Assembly (NCBI GenBank): GCA_947631845.1
Contig: CANRMY010000024.1
Location: 1 to 36,777, forward strand
Direction: 5' to 3'
DNA from: an uncultured Oscillospiraceae bacterium
GTDB lineage: Bacteria; Bacillota; Clostridia; Oscillospirales; Oscillospiraceae
Length of the DNA: 36,777 nucleotides
Below, in pieces: positions 8,065 through 16,210 of the stretch. Each line of letters begins with the position of its first letter. Position 1 is the stretch's first letter. The notes beneath the pieces are model-generated. The model was not told where the DNA came from. It worked only from the letters and a program-made list of their open reading frames with translations, and made no database searches. A program made the translations under genes and the position numbers.

Positions 8065-9516
8065 ATGAAAAAACGTGCCTTTTCCCTTTTGATGGCGCTG
8101 GCGCTTCTCTGCGGCCTTGCCGTGACCGCGTCGGCGGGGGAGTCCCTCCCCTTTGAAAGCCTCACCTTCGACTACTTAAGCGGCGCGGGCGCCTGGGCGG
8201 GACAGCTCATCCTGCACGCCGACGGGACCTTTGAGGGGAGCGGCTATGACGAGGATGAGGATTCCTACAGCCAATGGGCCTACGAGGGCGCGTTCCGGGA
8301 CATCCAGCGGATGGGCGCCGGCGCCTGGAAGATGACCTGTGAGCGCATGGATTCCACCCTGGAGGTGGGGCCGGCGGGCAAGGACGAGGTCCTTGGTGAG
8401 GTCAATAACGTGGAGCCCGTAGGGCCCGCCCCCGACGAGGTCTGGTATCTCTACGCGCCGGGCGAGCTGCCCCTCTACACCGAGTGGGCCGAGACCGTTC
8501 GGCTCATCTACGGGGAGGAGGTCCTCAGCGGCAGCTTCCTGATGGTCTGCTCCAAGGATCCCGAGGCCCTGCCCTACGCCGCCTCCGTGGAGGATTCCGC
8601 TCAGGTCATGGCCGGATACGGCGAGGCCGCGCTGGCCATGGACGGCGGAAACATCTACCTGGACGCCGCTCAGGGCGTCGTCAAGGACGCGGACGGCTAT
8701 ATCCAGGCGGCGGATATCCCCGCGAAGGTGAACGGCAGGAGCGTGACGGCCATCGGCGACGGCGCCTTTGAAAACTGCGTACAGCTGGAGAGCGTCACCC
8801 TGCCCGACGGCGTCCGCACCGTGGGGGAGCGGGCCTTCGCCGGCTGTGAGGCCCTGCGGCACCTGACCCTTCCGGCCAGCCTGGAGAAGATCGGCAAGGG
8901 CGCCTTTTCCGGGTGCGCCCTCACCTCCGTCACCTTCACCGGAAGCGCCAGCGGCTGGAAAAAGCTTATGGGGGCCAGCGCCGGCGCTGGCCTGCCCGGT
9001 GATATCGCCGTCAACTGCGCCGTCTCCGATTTCACCGACGTCCCCCTGCGCCACTGGGCCGCGCCCTATGTGGATTTCGTGTTCATCCACGGCGTCATGA
9101 CGGGCGTGGGCGGAGGCCGGTTCGCCCCGGACAAGCCCATGGATCTGGGTTCAGCCGCCACCGTCCTGGCCAGACGCCTGGGCGTCGATACCACCGGCGA
9201 CCCCTGGTACGCCGCCGGCATGAGCTGGGCGGAGAAGGCCGGACTCACCTTCGGAAAGGGCGCGGCGGACACCCTGGAGCGGCAGGAGCTTGTCTACATG
9301 ATCTGGAAGGCCGCGGGAGGCCCCGCCGACGACGGCTATTCCCTGGAGCTGTTCCCGGATTGGGCCGCCGTGGGGGACGAGTACGTCACCGCCATGAGCT
9401 GGGCTGTCAAAACGGGTATCATCAACGGCAGCGACGGCCGCCTGGCCCCCGAGGGGGTCACCACCCGGGCCGAGTACGCCGCCGTCATCACCCGCGCCTA
9501 TGCTTTTTTCAAATAA
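8065..9516 (+). CDS. Secreted LRR (BspA-like) protein with SLH anchor
   Basis: This 483-aa surface protein has a signal peptide at 1-24 (MKKRAF, a hydrophobic core, then TASAG). The middle contains BspA/LRR_5-type leucine-rich repeats (IGDGAFENCVQLESVTLPDG, then VGERAFAGCEALRHLTLP, then IGKGAFSGC). Three S-layer homology domains occupy the C-terminus: about 335-385 (FTDVPLRHWAAPYVDF), about 395-430 (WYAAGMSWAEKAG, degenerate) and about 435-483 (PDWAAVGDEYVTAMSWAVKTG). SLH domains bind pyruvylated secondary wall polymers, so the protein should sit on the cell wall. The first 220 residues match no domain I recognise. The ATG at 8065 is chosen because AAGGAGG precedes it by seven bases. A GTG in frame at 7990 lies inside the promoter. 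The gene is monocistronic. Confidence 0.88.
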   Translation: MKKRAFSLLMALALLCGLAVTASAGESLPFESLTFDYLSGAGAWAGQLILHADGTFEGSGYDEDEDSYSQWAYEGAFRDIQRMGAGAWKMTCERMDSTLEVGPAGKDEVLGEVNNVEPVGPAPDEVWYLYAPGELPLYTEWAETVRLIYGEEVLSGSFLMVCSKDPEALPYAASVEDSAQVMAGYGEAALAMDGGNIYLDAAQGVVKDADGYIQAADIPAKVNGRSVTAIGDGAFENCVQLESVTLPDGVRTVGERAFAGCEALRHLTLPASLEKIGKGAFSGCALTSVTFTGSASGWKKLMGASAGAGLPGDIAVNCAVSDFTDVPLRHWAAPYVDFVFIHGVMTGVGGGRFAPDKPMDLGSAATVLARRLGVDTTGDPWYAAGMSWAEKAGLTFGKGAADTLERQELVYMIWKAAGGPADDGYSLELFPDWAAVGDEYVTAMSWAVKTGIINGSDGRLAPEGVTTRAEYAAVITRAYAFFK

Positions 9517-9541
9517 AAGCCGAATCTCCCATACACATCCC

Positions 9542-9569
9542 TCCCACCGGTCTCCGGTGGGATTTTTTT
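9542..9569 (+). terminator. Rho-independent terminator of the SLH/LRR gene
   Basis: A perfect 9-bp stem (TCCCACCGG / CCGGTGGGA) with a TCT loop is followed by seven T residues. Confidence 0.92.
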
Positions 9570-9586
9570 GTGAAAAAGTTTACAAC

Positions 9587-9619
9587 TTTCAGCTTCATTT
9601 CAGCTTGATGTAGTACTAT
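9587..9619 (+). promoter_or_regulatory. CiaR-like box and promoter of the two-component operon
   Basis: Two direct repeats TTTCAGCTT start at 9587 and 9598, exactly 11 bp apart, giving TTTCAG-N5-TTTCAG. A -10-like TACTAT lies 10 bp after the second hexamer (9614-9619); TATGAT at 9617 is an alternative. The boxes occupy the -35 position, as expected for an activator of the OmpR/PhoB family. The same arrangement recurs at 11550 and 14828. Its position before the regulator gene implies autoregulation. Confidence 0.8.
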
Positions 9620-9644
9620 GATAGGGACAGGGGAGGGGAATACC

Positions 9645-10319
9645 GTGAAAATTTTGATCATTGAGGATGAAAAAATGCTGGCCAACTCCCTGGCGGATCT
9701 GCTGCGGGACAAGGGCTTTGAGGCCGAGGCGGTCTACGACGGGGAATCCGGCGCGGACTACGCCCTCACCGGCGTCTACGATCTGCTGATATTGGACGTG
9801 ATGATGCCCGGTATGAACGGGCTGGAGGTGGCGCGGGCCGTGCGGGCCAAACGGAACGCCACGCCGATCCTGATGCTGACGGCCCGGAGCGCCATCGAGG
9901 ACAGGATCGCCGGCCTCAACGCCGGGGCGGACTACTATCTGACGAAGCCCTTCGACTCCCGGGAGCTGTTGGCCTGCGTCAACGCCCTTCTGCGGCGTCA
10001 GGGCAACGAGGTGGACGAGCTGCGCTATGGCAACACATCCCTGGATCTGTCCACCTCCACGCTGATCTGCGGGGAGCGGGAGGTCAGGCTTTCGGCCCGG
10101 GAATTTGACGTGATGCGCGCCCTGATGCAGGCGGGGGAGCGGAATCTCAGCAAGGAGACGATCCTGGCACGGGTCTGGGGCTTTGATTCCAACGCCGTGG
10201 AGAACCATGTGGAGGTCTACGCCGGCTTTCTGCGCAAGAAGCTGGCGGCCATCGGCTCCGACGTGGAGATCGTCTCCGTGCGGCGGCTTGGGTACCATCT
10301 GGAGGTGAAAAAGCCGTGA
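9645..10319 (+). CDS. OmpR/PhoB-family response regulator (CiaR-like)
   Basis: This 224-aa regulator has a receiver domain (1-118) with the acidic pair E7-D8, phosphoacceptor D51 (LLILDVMMPG), a T in LMLTAR and K in YLTKPF. A winged-helix DNA-binding domain (about 125-222) carries RLSAREFDVMRALM and SVRRLGYHLE. The GTG at 9645 is preferred because GGGGAGGGG lies just before it; an in-frame ATG at 9618 falls within the -10 region of the promoter. The stop overlaps the kinase start (GTGA). The direct-repeat boxes in front of this gene, the VTC operon and the HtrA operon are the obvious candidate targets. CiaR orthology is inferred from box architecture and the htrA target, not proven by sequence. 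Confidence 0.93.
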   Translation: MKILIIEDEKMLANSLADLLRDKGFEAEAVYDGESGADYALTGVYDLLILDVMMPGMNGLEVARAVRAKRNATPILMLTARSAIEDRIAGLNAGADYYLTKPFDSRELLACVNALLRRQGNEVDELRYGNTSLDLSTSTLICGEREVRLSAREFDVMRALMQAGERNLSKETILARVWGFDSNAVENHVEVYAGFLRKKLAAIGSDVEIVSVRRLGYHLEVKKP

Positions 10320-11521
10320 TCCGAAAGCTGAAAGTCAAATTTATCGTCATCAACATGGGCCTGGTGCTGACGGTCCTGCTTGTCATGTTCGGCCTGGTGT
10401 ACGGCATCACCAGCCGGGATCTCCGGGAGGAGAGCGTCCGGATGCTCCGATCCGTGGCGGCGGAGCCCATGCGGATGTGGCGGCCGGGGGACCGGGACGA
10501 CCGGATCCAGCTGCCCTATTTCGTCCTCCAATTCAGCCAGGACGGCAGTCTGGCGGCGGTGGGCGGCCATTTTGACCTCACCGACCAGGCACTGCTGTCG
10601 GAGCTTCTGGCGGCCGCCAGGGCCGACGGCCAGGAGATGGGCGATCTGCCGGCCTACGGCTTCCGCTACTGCTTCGGCAGGAGCGTCTGGGGGGAGTGCG
10701 TGGTCTTCGCGGACATCTCCAGCGAGCGGGCCACCCTGGCCAATCTGGTGCGGACGTGCCTGGCTATCGGCGTGATCGCGCTGGCGGCCTTCTTCCTCAT
10801 CAGCCTCTTTCTGGCCCGCTGGGCCGTCCGCCCCGTGGAGCGGGCCTGGGAGCAGCAGCGGCAGTTCGTGGCCGACGCCTCCCACGAGCTGAAAACGCCT
10901 CTGGCGGTGATCCTCACCGACGCGGAGCTGCTCGGCTCCCCCACGGCCACGGAGGAGCAGAAGGCCCGGTACGCCGGTGACATCCTCACCATGTCCAACC
11001 GGATGCGGGGGCTTGTGGGGAGCTTACTGGATCTGACCCGGGTGGAAAACGGCGCGGTGGAGAAGACCATGGAGCGCCTCGACCTGTCCGCCCTCACGGA
11101 GGAGGCCCTCCTGCCCTTTGAGCCCCTCTACTTTGAGCGGGAACTGACGCTGGAGAGCGAGGTCACGCCGGGGATCCGGGTGAACGGCTCTTCGCCGCAT
11201 CTGCGCCAGACGCTGGAGATCCTGCTGGACAACGGCCTGAAGTATGCCGACGCGCCGGGCACCGTCACGGTGCGCCTGGGGAAGCAGGGCCGCCGGTGCC
11301 TGCTCGCCGTGTCGACGCCGGGGGCGGCGCTGTCAAAGGAGGAGCTTTCCGACATCTTCAAGCGCTTCTACCGGGCCGATAAGGCCAGAGCCATGGACGA
11401 CAGCTACGGCCTGGGCCTGGCCATCGCCCGGGAGATCGTCACGGAGCACCGGGGCCGGATCTGGGCGGAGAGCGCCGAGGGGCGCAACACCTTCTTCGTG
11501 GAGCTGCCCACGGCGGGCTGA
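10316..11521 (+). CDS. Membrane sensor histidine kinase (CiaH-like)
   Basis: This 401-aa kinase has two membrane helices (about 8-30 and about 142-164). They flank an extracytoplasmic sensor region of roughly 110 residues that matches no domain I recognise. The dimerisation/phosphoacceptor helix contains FVADASHELKTP with H190. The ATPase domain has the N box (DNGLKYADAPG) and the G2 box (SYGLGLAIAREIV). A full HAMP domain is not obvious between the second helix and the H box. It starts with GTG overlapping the regulator stop by 4 nt. No terminator follows, so read-through into the VTC operon is possible in addition to that operon's own promoter. Confidence 0.92.
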   Translation: MIRKLKVKFIVINMGLVLTVLLVMFGLVYGITSRDLREESVRMLRSVAAEPMRMWRPGDRDDRIQLPYFVLQFSQDGSLAAVGGHFDLTDQALLSELLAAARADGQEMGDLPAYGFRYCFGRSVWGECVVFADISSERATLANLVRTCLAIGVIALAAFFLISLFLARWAVRPVERAWEQQRQFVADASHELKTPLAVILTDAELLGSPTATEEQKARYAGDILTMSNRMRGLVGSLLDLTRVENGAVEKTMERLDLSALTEEALLPFEPLYFERELTLESEVTPGIRVNGSSPHLRQTLEILLDNGLKYADAPGTVTVRLGKQGRRCLLAVSTPGAALSKEELSDIFKRFYRADKARAMDDSYGLGLAIAREIVTEHRGRIWAESAEGRNTFFVELPTAG

Positions 11522-11549
11522 GGGCGTATTTACAAATTGTTCATTTCCT

Positions 11550-11582
11550 TTTCAGGTTCCTTTCAGCTTGACCCGGTATCAT
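11550..11582 (+). promoter_or_regulatory. CiaR-like box and promoter of the VTC operon
   Basis: TTTCAG hexamers at 11550 and 11561 (11-bp period, intervening GTTCC) are followed 10 bp later by TATCAT (11577-11582, five of six). A weaker GTTCAT in phase at 11539 may be a third half-site. The layout is the same as at 9587 and 14828. Confidence 0.8.
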
Positions 11583-11630
11583 ACTAAATAGATTTTGGAT
11601 AATGACCGCAAACAGCGGGGAGGTGAAAAC

Positions 11631-12311
11631 ATGGAAAACACGGAGCTGAGACACGAATGGAAATTTGAGATCAACGCCGCCGACAGGCTGATCCTCCGCC
11701 AGCGCCTGCGGGCGGTGCTGGAGCCGGATCCCCACGCGGTGAACGGCCGGTATCTGATCCGCAGTCTCTACTTTGAGACGCCCACGGATCGGGCCCTGCG
11801 GGAAAAGCTGGACGGCGTCTCCCGGCGGGAGAAGTTCAGACTGCGCTTTTATAACGGCGACACGTCCCTGATCCACCTGGAGAAGAAGTCGAAGCTTGCG
11901 GGCCTGGGCAATAAGCAAATGGCGGAGCTGACATACGCCGAGACGGAAAGGCTTCTTGGCGGCGACACCCTCTGGATGCGGGAGGACGGGCGTGAGCTCG
12001 TGCGGGAGCTCTGCGTCAAGATGACCACGGAGGGCCTTCGCCCCAAGACCGTGGTGGATTACACCCGGGAGCCCTATATCTACGGCCCCGGCGGCGTCCG
12101 GGTGACGCTGGACTACGGTATCCGCACGGGCCTGTCCGCCACGGATTTTCTGGATCCGGGCCTCGTCACCGTCCCGGTGCCGGGGGATCCGGCGCTCCTG
12201 GAGGTCAAATGGGACAGCTTTCTGCCCCAAATCGTCCGGGACATCCTGGAGCTTCCCGGCCGGCGGGCCGGGGCCTTCTCCAAATACGCGCAAAGCAGAA
12301 TTTACGGTTAA
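11631..12311 (+). CDS. VTC-domain polyphosphate polymerase-like protein
   Basis: This 226-aa protein consists of a single VTC domain, the triphosphate-tunnel fold that polymerises polyphosphate in yeast Vtc4. Charged tunnel residues are visible in RYLIRSLYFETP, KFRLRFYNG, HLEKKSK, VVDYTREPY and LLEVKWD. The ATG at 11631 is chosen because GGGAGGTG (11617-11624) precedes it; an in-frame ATG at 11595 has no ribosome site. There is no membrane segment, but the next gene encodes a DUF4956 membrane protein, its common companion. In bacteria, VTC, DUF4956 and CotH or Cthe_2159-type genes often cluster. Whether they make polyphosphate or modify another envelope polymer is not established. Confidence 0.88.
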   Translation: MENTELRHEWKFEINAADRLILRQRLRAVLEPDPHAVNGRYLIRSLYFETPTDRALREKLDGVSRREKFRLRFYNGDTSLIHLEKKSKLAGLGNKQMAELTYAETERLLGGDTLWMREDGRELVRELCVKMTTEGLRPKTVVDYTREPYIYGPGGVRVTLDYGIRTGLSATDFLDPGLVTVPVPGDPALLEVKWDSFLPQIVRDILELPGRRAGAFSKYAQSRIYG

Positions 12312-12345
12312 TATATACGGATACAATTATCGGGAGGAAACAGCA

Positions 12346-13017
12346 ATGACTTTTTCGGACATCTTCAAATCCAGCTTTCTGGAGAACGTGACGGCGGTGA
12401 GCGTCCTGGATATGGCCCTGGCGCTTGTCCTGTCCTTCGGCCTGGGCGTCTTCATCTTTCTCGTCTATAAAAAGACCTACCAGGGCGTGATGTACTCCAG
12501 CTCCTTCGGCGTGACCCTCATCGCTCTGACGATGATCACCACCCTGGTCATCCTGGCGGTGACCAGCAACGTGGTGCTGTCCCTGGGCATGGTGGGCGCG
12601 CTCAGTATCGTCCGGTTCCGCACGGCCATCAAGGAGCCGCTGGACATCGCCTTTCTCTTTTGGGCCATTGCCGCCGGCATCGTCCTGGCGGCGGGCATGA
12701 TCCCCCTGGCGGTCATCGGCAGCGTCATCATCGGCGTCATCCTGCTGGTGTTCGTCAACCGCAAATCCCACGCCGACCCCTATATCCTGGTGCTCTCCTG
12801 CGACGGGCAGGACAGCGAGCGGCGGGCCGGGGAGCTGTTGCAAAACGCCACGAAGCTGTGCCGCGTCAAGAGCAAGACCGTCCGTCCCGGCCAGATCGAG
12901 GTCAATTACGACGTGCGCCTCAAGGACGGCGACACCGGCTTTGTGAACGCCCTTTCCACCCTTGCGGGCGTCAGGAGCGCGGCGCTTGTCAGCTACAACG
13001 GCGAGTACATGGGGTGA
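12346..13017 (+). CDS. DUF4956 integral membrane protein
   Basis: This 223-aa protein has three to four membrane helices (about 18-42, 50-75, 80-90 and 103-140), then a soluble C-terminal domain of about 75 residues. The family signature GMVGALSIVRFRTAIKEP lies between the helices. The ribosome site GGGAGG sits shortly before the ATG. DUF4956 proteins are almost always encoded next to a VTC-domain gene, as here (34-nt gap upstream, 4-nt gap downstream). A role as membrane anchor or conduit for the VTC product is an inference; no activity is assigned to the family that I know of. Confidence 0.88.
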   Translation: MTFSDIFKSSFLENVTAVSVLDMALALVLSFGLGVFIFLVYKKTYQGVMYSSSFGVTLIALTMITTLVILAVTSNVVLSLGMVGALSIVRFRTAIKEPLDIAFLFWAIAAGIVLAAGMIPLAVIGSVIIGVILLVFVNRKSHADPYILVLSCDGQDSERRAGELLQNATKLCRVKSKTVRPGQIEVNYDVRLKDGDTGFVNALSTLAGVRSAALVSYNGEYMG

Positions 13018-13021
13018 CGGG

Positions 13022-14737
13022 ATGGCCGCGAGCAAACGAATCGACGCGATCTGCGCCGTCATCACGGCCCTGACCCTGGTGATCACCGTCCTCTTCATGA
13101 ACGGCGCGGCCCTGGGCCTCACCCCCGCCGGCGACGGCGACGCGGGGGAGGGGTACTTTACGGAGAACGACCTGGACGGCGACTGGGACGCCGCCGGCGC
13201 GTATACCGTGACTCTCACGGGGGACGGCGCGAAAATCTCTGGCGGGGCGTATTTCCTGGATGGGGCTGTCCACATCGTCTCGGCGGGCAGGTATGTGATC
13301 ACGGGGACGCTGGACGGCGGACAGATCCTCATCGACGCCCAGAGCTCCGATAAGATCTGGCTGCGCCTGGCCGGGGCCTCCGTAACGAACCCGGACGGCG
13401 CGGCCCTGGAGATCCAGCAGGCGGAGAAGGTGTTCCTGACGCTGGCGGAGGGCACGGAGAACCGCCTCGTCTCCGAGAGCTTCACCGACACCGCCTCCGG
13501 CGTGGACGGGGCCGTATTTTCCCGGGACGACCTGACCGTAAACGGCTCCGGTTCCCTGACGGTGGAGAGCGCCGGCCACGGCATCGTGGGCAACGACGAT
13601 CTGGTGATCGCCGGCGGGCGCCTTGATATCACCGCCGCCCAGGACGGCCTTCACGCCAACGACAGCGTGCGGATCCGGGCATCTGAGATCACCGTAAACG
13701 CCGGGGATGACGGCGTCACCGTCTCCAACGACGCGCTGACCGGCTTCTTCTACATGGAGTCCGGCACGCTGACCGTCCCCGCCTGCTATGAGGGCGTGGA
13801 GGCCCAGCAGATCACCGTGGCCGGCGGGAGCATCGACATTCGTCCCCAGGACGACGGCTTTAACGCCAGGGAGACGGGCTCCGTGCTCACCATCTCCGGC
13901 GGCAGCGTCCGTATCGTCAACGAGACGGGCCGGGATGCGGACGGTCTGGACTCCAACGGCAGTATCTATATCACCGGCGGGGACGTGTTCATCAGCCTGT
14001 CCGACACCGGCGGGAACGCGGCCCTGGACGCCGGGACCGAGACGGGCGGCGTGTGCCTGATCTCCGGCGGCACCGTCCTGGCCGCCGGCTCGGCCGCGAT
14101 GGCGGAGAGCTTCGACGCCGCCTCCCCCCAGGGCTTTGTGTCCCAGACCGTCAGTGGCGCGGCGGGGGCCCAGGTGATTTTGACCGACGCCCAGGGACAA
14201 ACGCTCCTGAGCGAGAGCGTCCCCTGTGCCTTCTCCAGCCTGCTCCTCAGCGCCCCCGGCCTGGCGGTGGGGGACGCCGTGAAGCTGTCCGTGGACGGCG
14301 CGGAGACGGATATCACCGTCACCAACCAGTCCGCCTCGGGCTTCGGAGGCTTCGGCGGCATGGGCGGTTTTGGCGGCGGCAGAGGCCAGCGCCCGAATAT
14401 GAGCGGACAGACGGACAGCCAGAACCCCGACGGGAGCGGGCAAACAGACGCCCAATTTGACATGCGGCGTCCTGGCATGGGCGGCCAGACAGACGGCCAG
14501 ATGCCCGATATGAGCGGCCAGACGGGCGGCCAGATACCCGATATGGACGGTCAGACGAACTTCCAAAGGCCCGGAATGGGCGCCCAGCGGCCCAACATGA
14601 ACGGTCAGGGGACCCAGACGGGCGGCCAAACGGCGCTCCAGACAGAGCCTGTGGATCCCCAGACGCTCCTGCTGACGGGCGTCTCCGCCCTGTTGCTGTT
14701 GGCGGGCATCCTCATCGCCATAAAGGTCAGGCATTGA
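13022..14737 (+). CDS. Cthe_2159-like carbohydrate-binding beta-helix protein
   Basis: This 571-aa envelope protein has an N-terminal membrane/signal segment (about 8-28). A long repetitive beta-helix region follows, with recurring motifs such as DDLTVNGSGSLTV, DDLVIAGGRLDIT, AQDGLHANDSVRI and DDGFNARETGS. This matches the Cthe_2159 family, whose founder binds cellulose and pectin-like polymers. The tail (about 435-540) is low complexity, with GFGGMGGFGGG followed by imperfect repeats of a Met-Ser-Gly-Gln-Thr-type unit. A final hydrophobic helix ends in IAIKVRH, so the tail may span the wall with a C-terminal anchor. The ATG at 13022 follows the DUF4956 stop by 4 nt. Confidence 0.82.
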   Translation: MAASKRIDAICAVITALTLVITVLFMNGAALGLTPAGDGDAGEGYFTENDLDGDWDAAGAYTVTLTGDGAKISGGAYFLDGAVHIVSAGRYVITGTLDGGQILIDAQSSDKIWLRLAGASVTNPDGAALEIQQAEKVFLTLAEGTENRLVSESFTDTASGVDGAVFSRDDLTVNGSGSLTVESAGHGIVGNDDLVIAGGRLDITAAQDGLHANDSVRIRASEITVNAGDDGVTVSNDALTGFFYMESGTLTVPACYEGVEAQQITVAGGSIDIRPQDDGFNARETGSVLTISGGSVRIVNETGRDADGLDSNGSIYITGGDVFISLSDTGGNAALDAGTETGGVCLISGGTVLAAGSAAMAESFDAASPQGFVSQTVSGAAGAQVILTDAQGQTLLSESVPCAFSSLLLSAPGLAVGDAVKLSVDGAETDITVTNQSASGFGGFGGMGGFGGGRGQRPNMSGQTDSQNPDGSGQTDAQFDMRRPGMGGQTDGQMPDMSGQTGGQIPDMDGQTNFQRPGMGAQRPNMNGQGTQTGGQTALQTEPVDPQTLLLTGVSALLLLAGILIAIKVRH

Positions 14738-14753
14738 CATTGATTTTTTCTTT

Positions 14754-14784
14754 CACAGCCGGACGCCGGGCGCGTCCGGCTGTG
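14754..14784 (+). terminator. Terminator-like hairpin after the VTC operon
   Basis: A perfect 13-bp stem (CACAGCCGGACGC / GCGTCCGGCTGTG) with a 5-nt loop is followed by TTCATATATTTT. The downstream U-tract is weak, and a better T-rich run lies upstream, so termination may be partial or bidirectional. Confidence 0.7.
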
Positions 14785-14805
14785 TTCATATATTTTCCAC
14801 GTTTT

Positions 14806-14860
14806 GTTCAAAAAGAGTTCAACGTTTTTTCAGGGTCCTTTCAGGTTCGGGGGGTATAGT
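14806..14860 (+). promoter_or_regulatory. CiaR-like box array and promoter of the HtrA/ABC operon
   Basis: TTTCAG hexamers at 14828 and 14839 (intervening GGTCC) are followed after 10 bp by TATAGT (14855-14860, five of six). Upstream, GTTCAA occurs at 14806 and 14817 in exact 11-bp phase with the main pair, so four half-sites lie on one face of the DNA. This is the longest array of the three. Confidence 0.82.
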
Positions 14861-14917
14861 GGAGGCAATCAAGGGGAGAGCCCCAAAAGGGACGAGGCCC
14901 CGAAAGGAGTGTCTATT

Positions 14918-16210
14918 ATGGAAGAAAAATATGAATACACCATAGAGAGCGCGGACAGCCGGAACGAGGAGACCGCCCTGGTCCCCCGGAAAAAGTCCCG
15001 CCGTCACGGTAAGCTTTTGAAATGCACCGCCCTTTTGCTGGCGCTGGCCCTTCTGTGCGGCGTCTCCGGTCTTGGCGGCGCGGCTCTTTACGCCAGACTC
15101 AACCCACCCGCGGAAATCCCTGCGTCCGAGGATACCCCGAGCACACCGGTGAATATGTCTACCCTCACGGGGGGCGAGCTGTCCGCCGAGGATCTCTATG
15201 AGGCGGTTCTGGGCTCCTGCGTGGGCATCACCGTCTCCACCACGGTGAACATCTTCGGCCAGACCACCACCTCCGCCGCCTCCGGCTCCGGCTTCGTGCT
15301 GACCGCCGACGGCTACATTGCCACCAACTACCACGTCATTGAGGAGGCCGCCCGGAGCAGCGCCGCCATCGAGGTGTCCTTCGCCGACGGCAGCCGGTAC
15401 ACCGCCACGCTGGTGGGCGGCGAGGAGGAGGCCGACGCGGCCGTTATCAAGATCGACGCCCAGGGCCTGACCCCCGTCACCCTGGGGGACAGCGGTTCCC
15501 TGCGGGTGGCCCAGTGGGTCTGCACCGTGGGCAACCCCCTGGGGGAGCTGACCTTCTCCTTCTCCGACGGGCGTATCTCCGCTCTTGACAGGGTCATCGC
15601 CACGGAGGACGGGGAGAGCATGAACATGCTCCAGACCAACTGCGCCATCAACCCCGGCAACTCCGGCGGCCCGCTCTTTGACGAGCAGGGCCGGGTGGTG
15701 GGCATCGTCACCGCCAAGTACACCAACGCCTCCAACAACGTCAGCGCCGAGGGCCTGGGCTTCGCCATCCCCATCGACGACGTGAAGGCCATGCTGTCCG
15801 ACATCATCACCTACGGCTATGTGACGGGCAAGCCCCAGCTGGGCGTCACCGTCAGCACCGTATCCAGCGCCCTGCGCCGTTACGGCATCCCCGCCGGCGC
15901 GGCGGTAGAGGCGGTGGAATCCGGCTCCTGCGCCGAGAAGGCCGGCATCCAGGTGGGCGACGTTATCACTTCCTTTGACGGCAAGACGATCGCCTCCGGT
16001 GATGAGCTGGTCACGGCGGTGAAAAGCAAGCGCGCCGGGGACACGGTGAACGTCACCCTTACCCGCCAGGGCGAGAGCGTCACCCTCACCGTCACCCTGG
16101 ACGAGAAGACCTCCGCCGCCGTTGAGACCCCGGCGGAGGAGCGGGAGTACGCCTTCTGGCCCTTTGGCGGCAATACCGGCCGGGGCAGATCGGAGGGCGA
16201 GGAGCTGTGA
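14918..16210 (+). CDS. htrA: HtrA/DegP-family membrane serine protease with PDZ
   Basis: This 430-aa S1C protease has a cytoplasmic N-terminus (1-30), one membrane helix (about 31-55), a trypsin-like domain and one PDZ domain (about 310-395, with VEAVESGSCAEKAGI and GDVITSFDGKTI). The catalytic triad is intact: H139 (TNYHVIEE), D173 (EADAAVIKID) and S249 (NPGNSGGPLFD). It would degrade or refold misfolded exported proteins at the outer membrane face. The start at 14918 is set by AAAGGAG (14903-14909). The stop overlaps the ABC ATPase start (GTGA). Control by the direct-repeat box upstream parallels CiaR control of htrA in streptococci. Confidence 0.93.
   Translation: MEEKYEYTIESADSRNEETALVPRKKSRRHGKLLKCTALLLALALLCGVSGLGGAALYARLNPPAEIPASEDTPSTPVNMSTLTGGELSAEDLYEAVLGSCVGITVSTTVNIFGQTTTSAASGSGFVLTADGYIATNYHVIEEAARSSAAIEVSFADGSRYTATLVGGEEEADAAVIKIDAQGLTPVTLGDSGSLRVAQWVCTVGNPLGELTFSFSDGRISALDRVIATEDGESMNMLQTNCAINPGNSGGPLFDEQGRVVGIVTAKYTNASNNVSAEGLGFAIPIDDVKAMLSDIITYGYVTGKPQLGVTVSTVSSALRRYGIPAGAAVEAVESGSCAEKAGIQVGDVITSFDGKTIASGDELVTAVKSKRAGDTVNVTLTRQGESVTLTVTLDEKTSAAVETPAEEREYAFWPFGGNTGRGRSEGEEL

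Noticed and set aside
9618-9644. ATG at 9618 as the response regulator start.
   Set aside because: It lies in the -10 region of the promoter, whereas GTG at 9645 follows a strong ribosome site and begins exactly at the receiver domain.
12989-14740. Long open frame on the minus strand opposite the beta-helix protein, and similar ones at 25101-26297 and 26756-28396.
   Set aside because: All are complements of genes with firm family motifs and have compositionally biased, domain-free translations and no ribosome sites.
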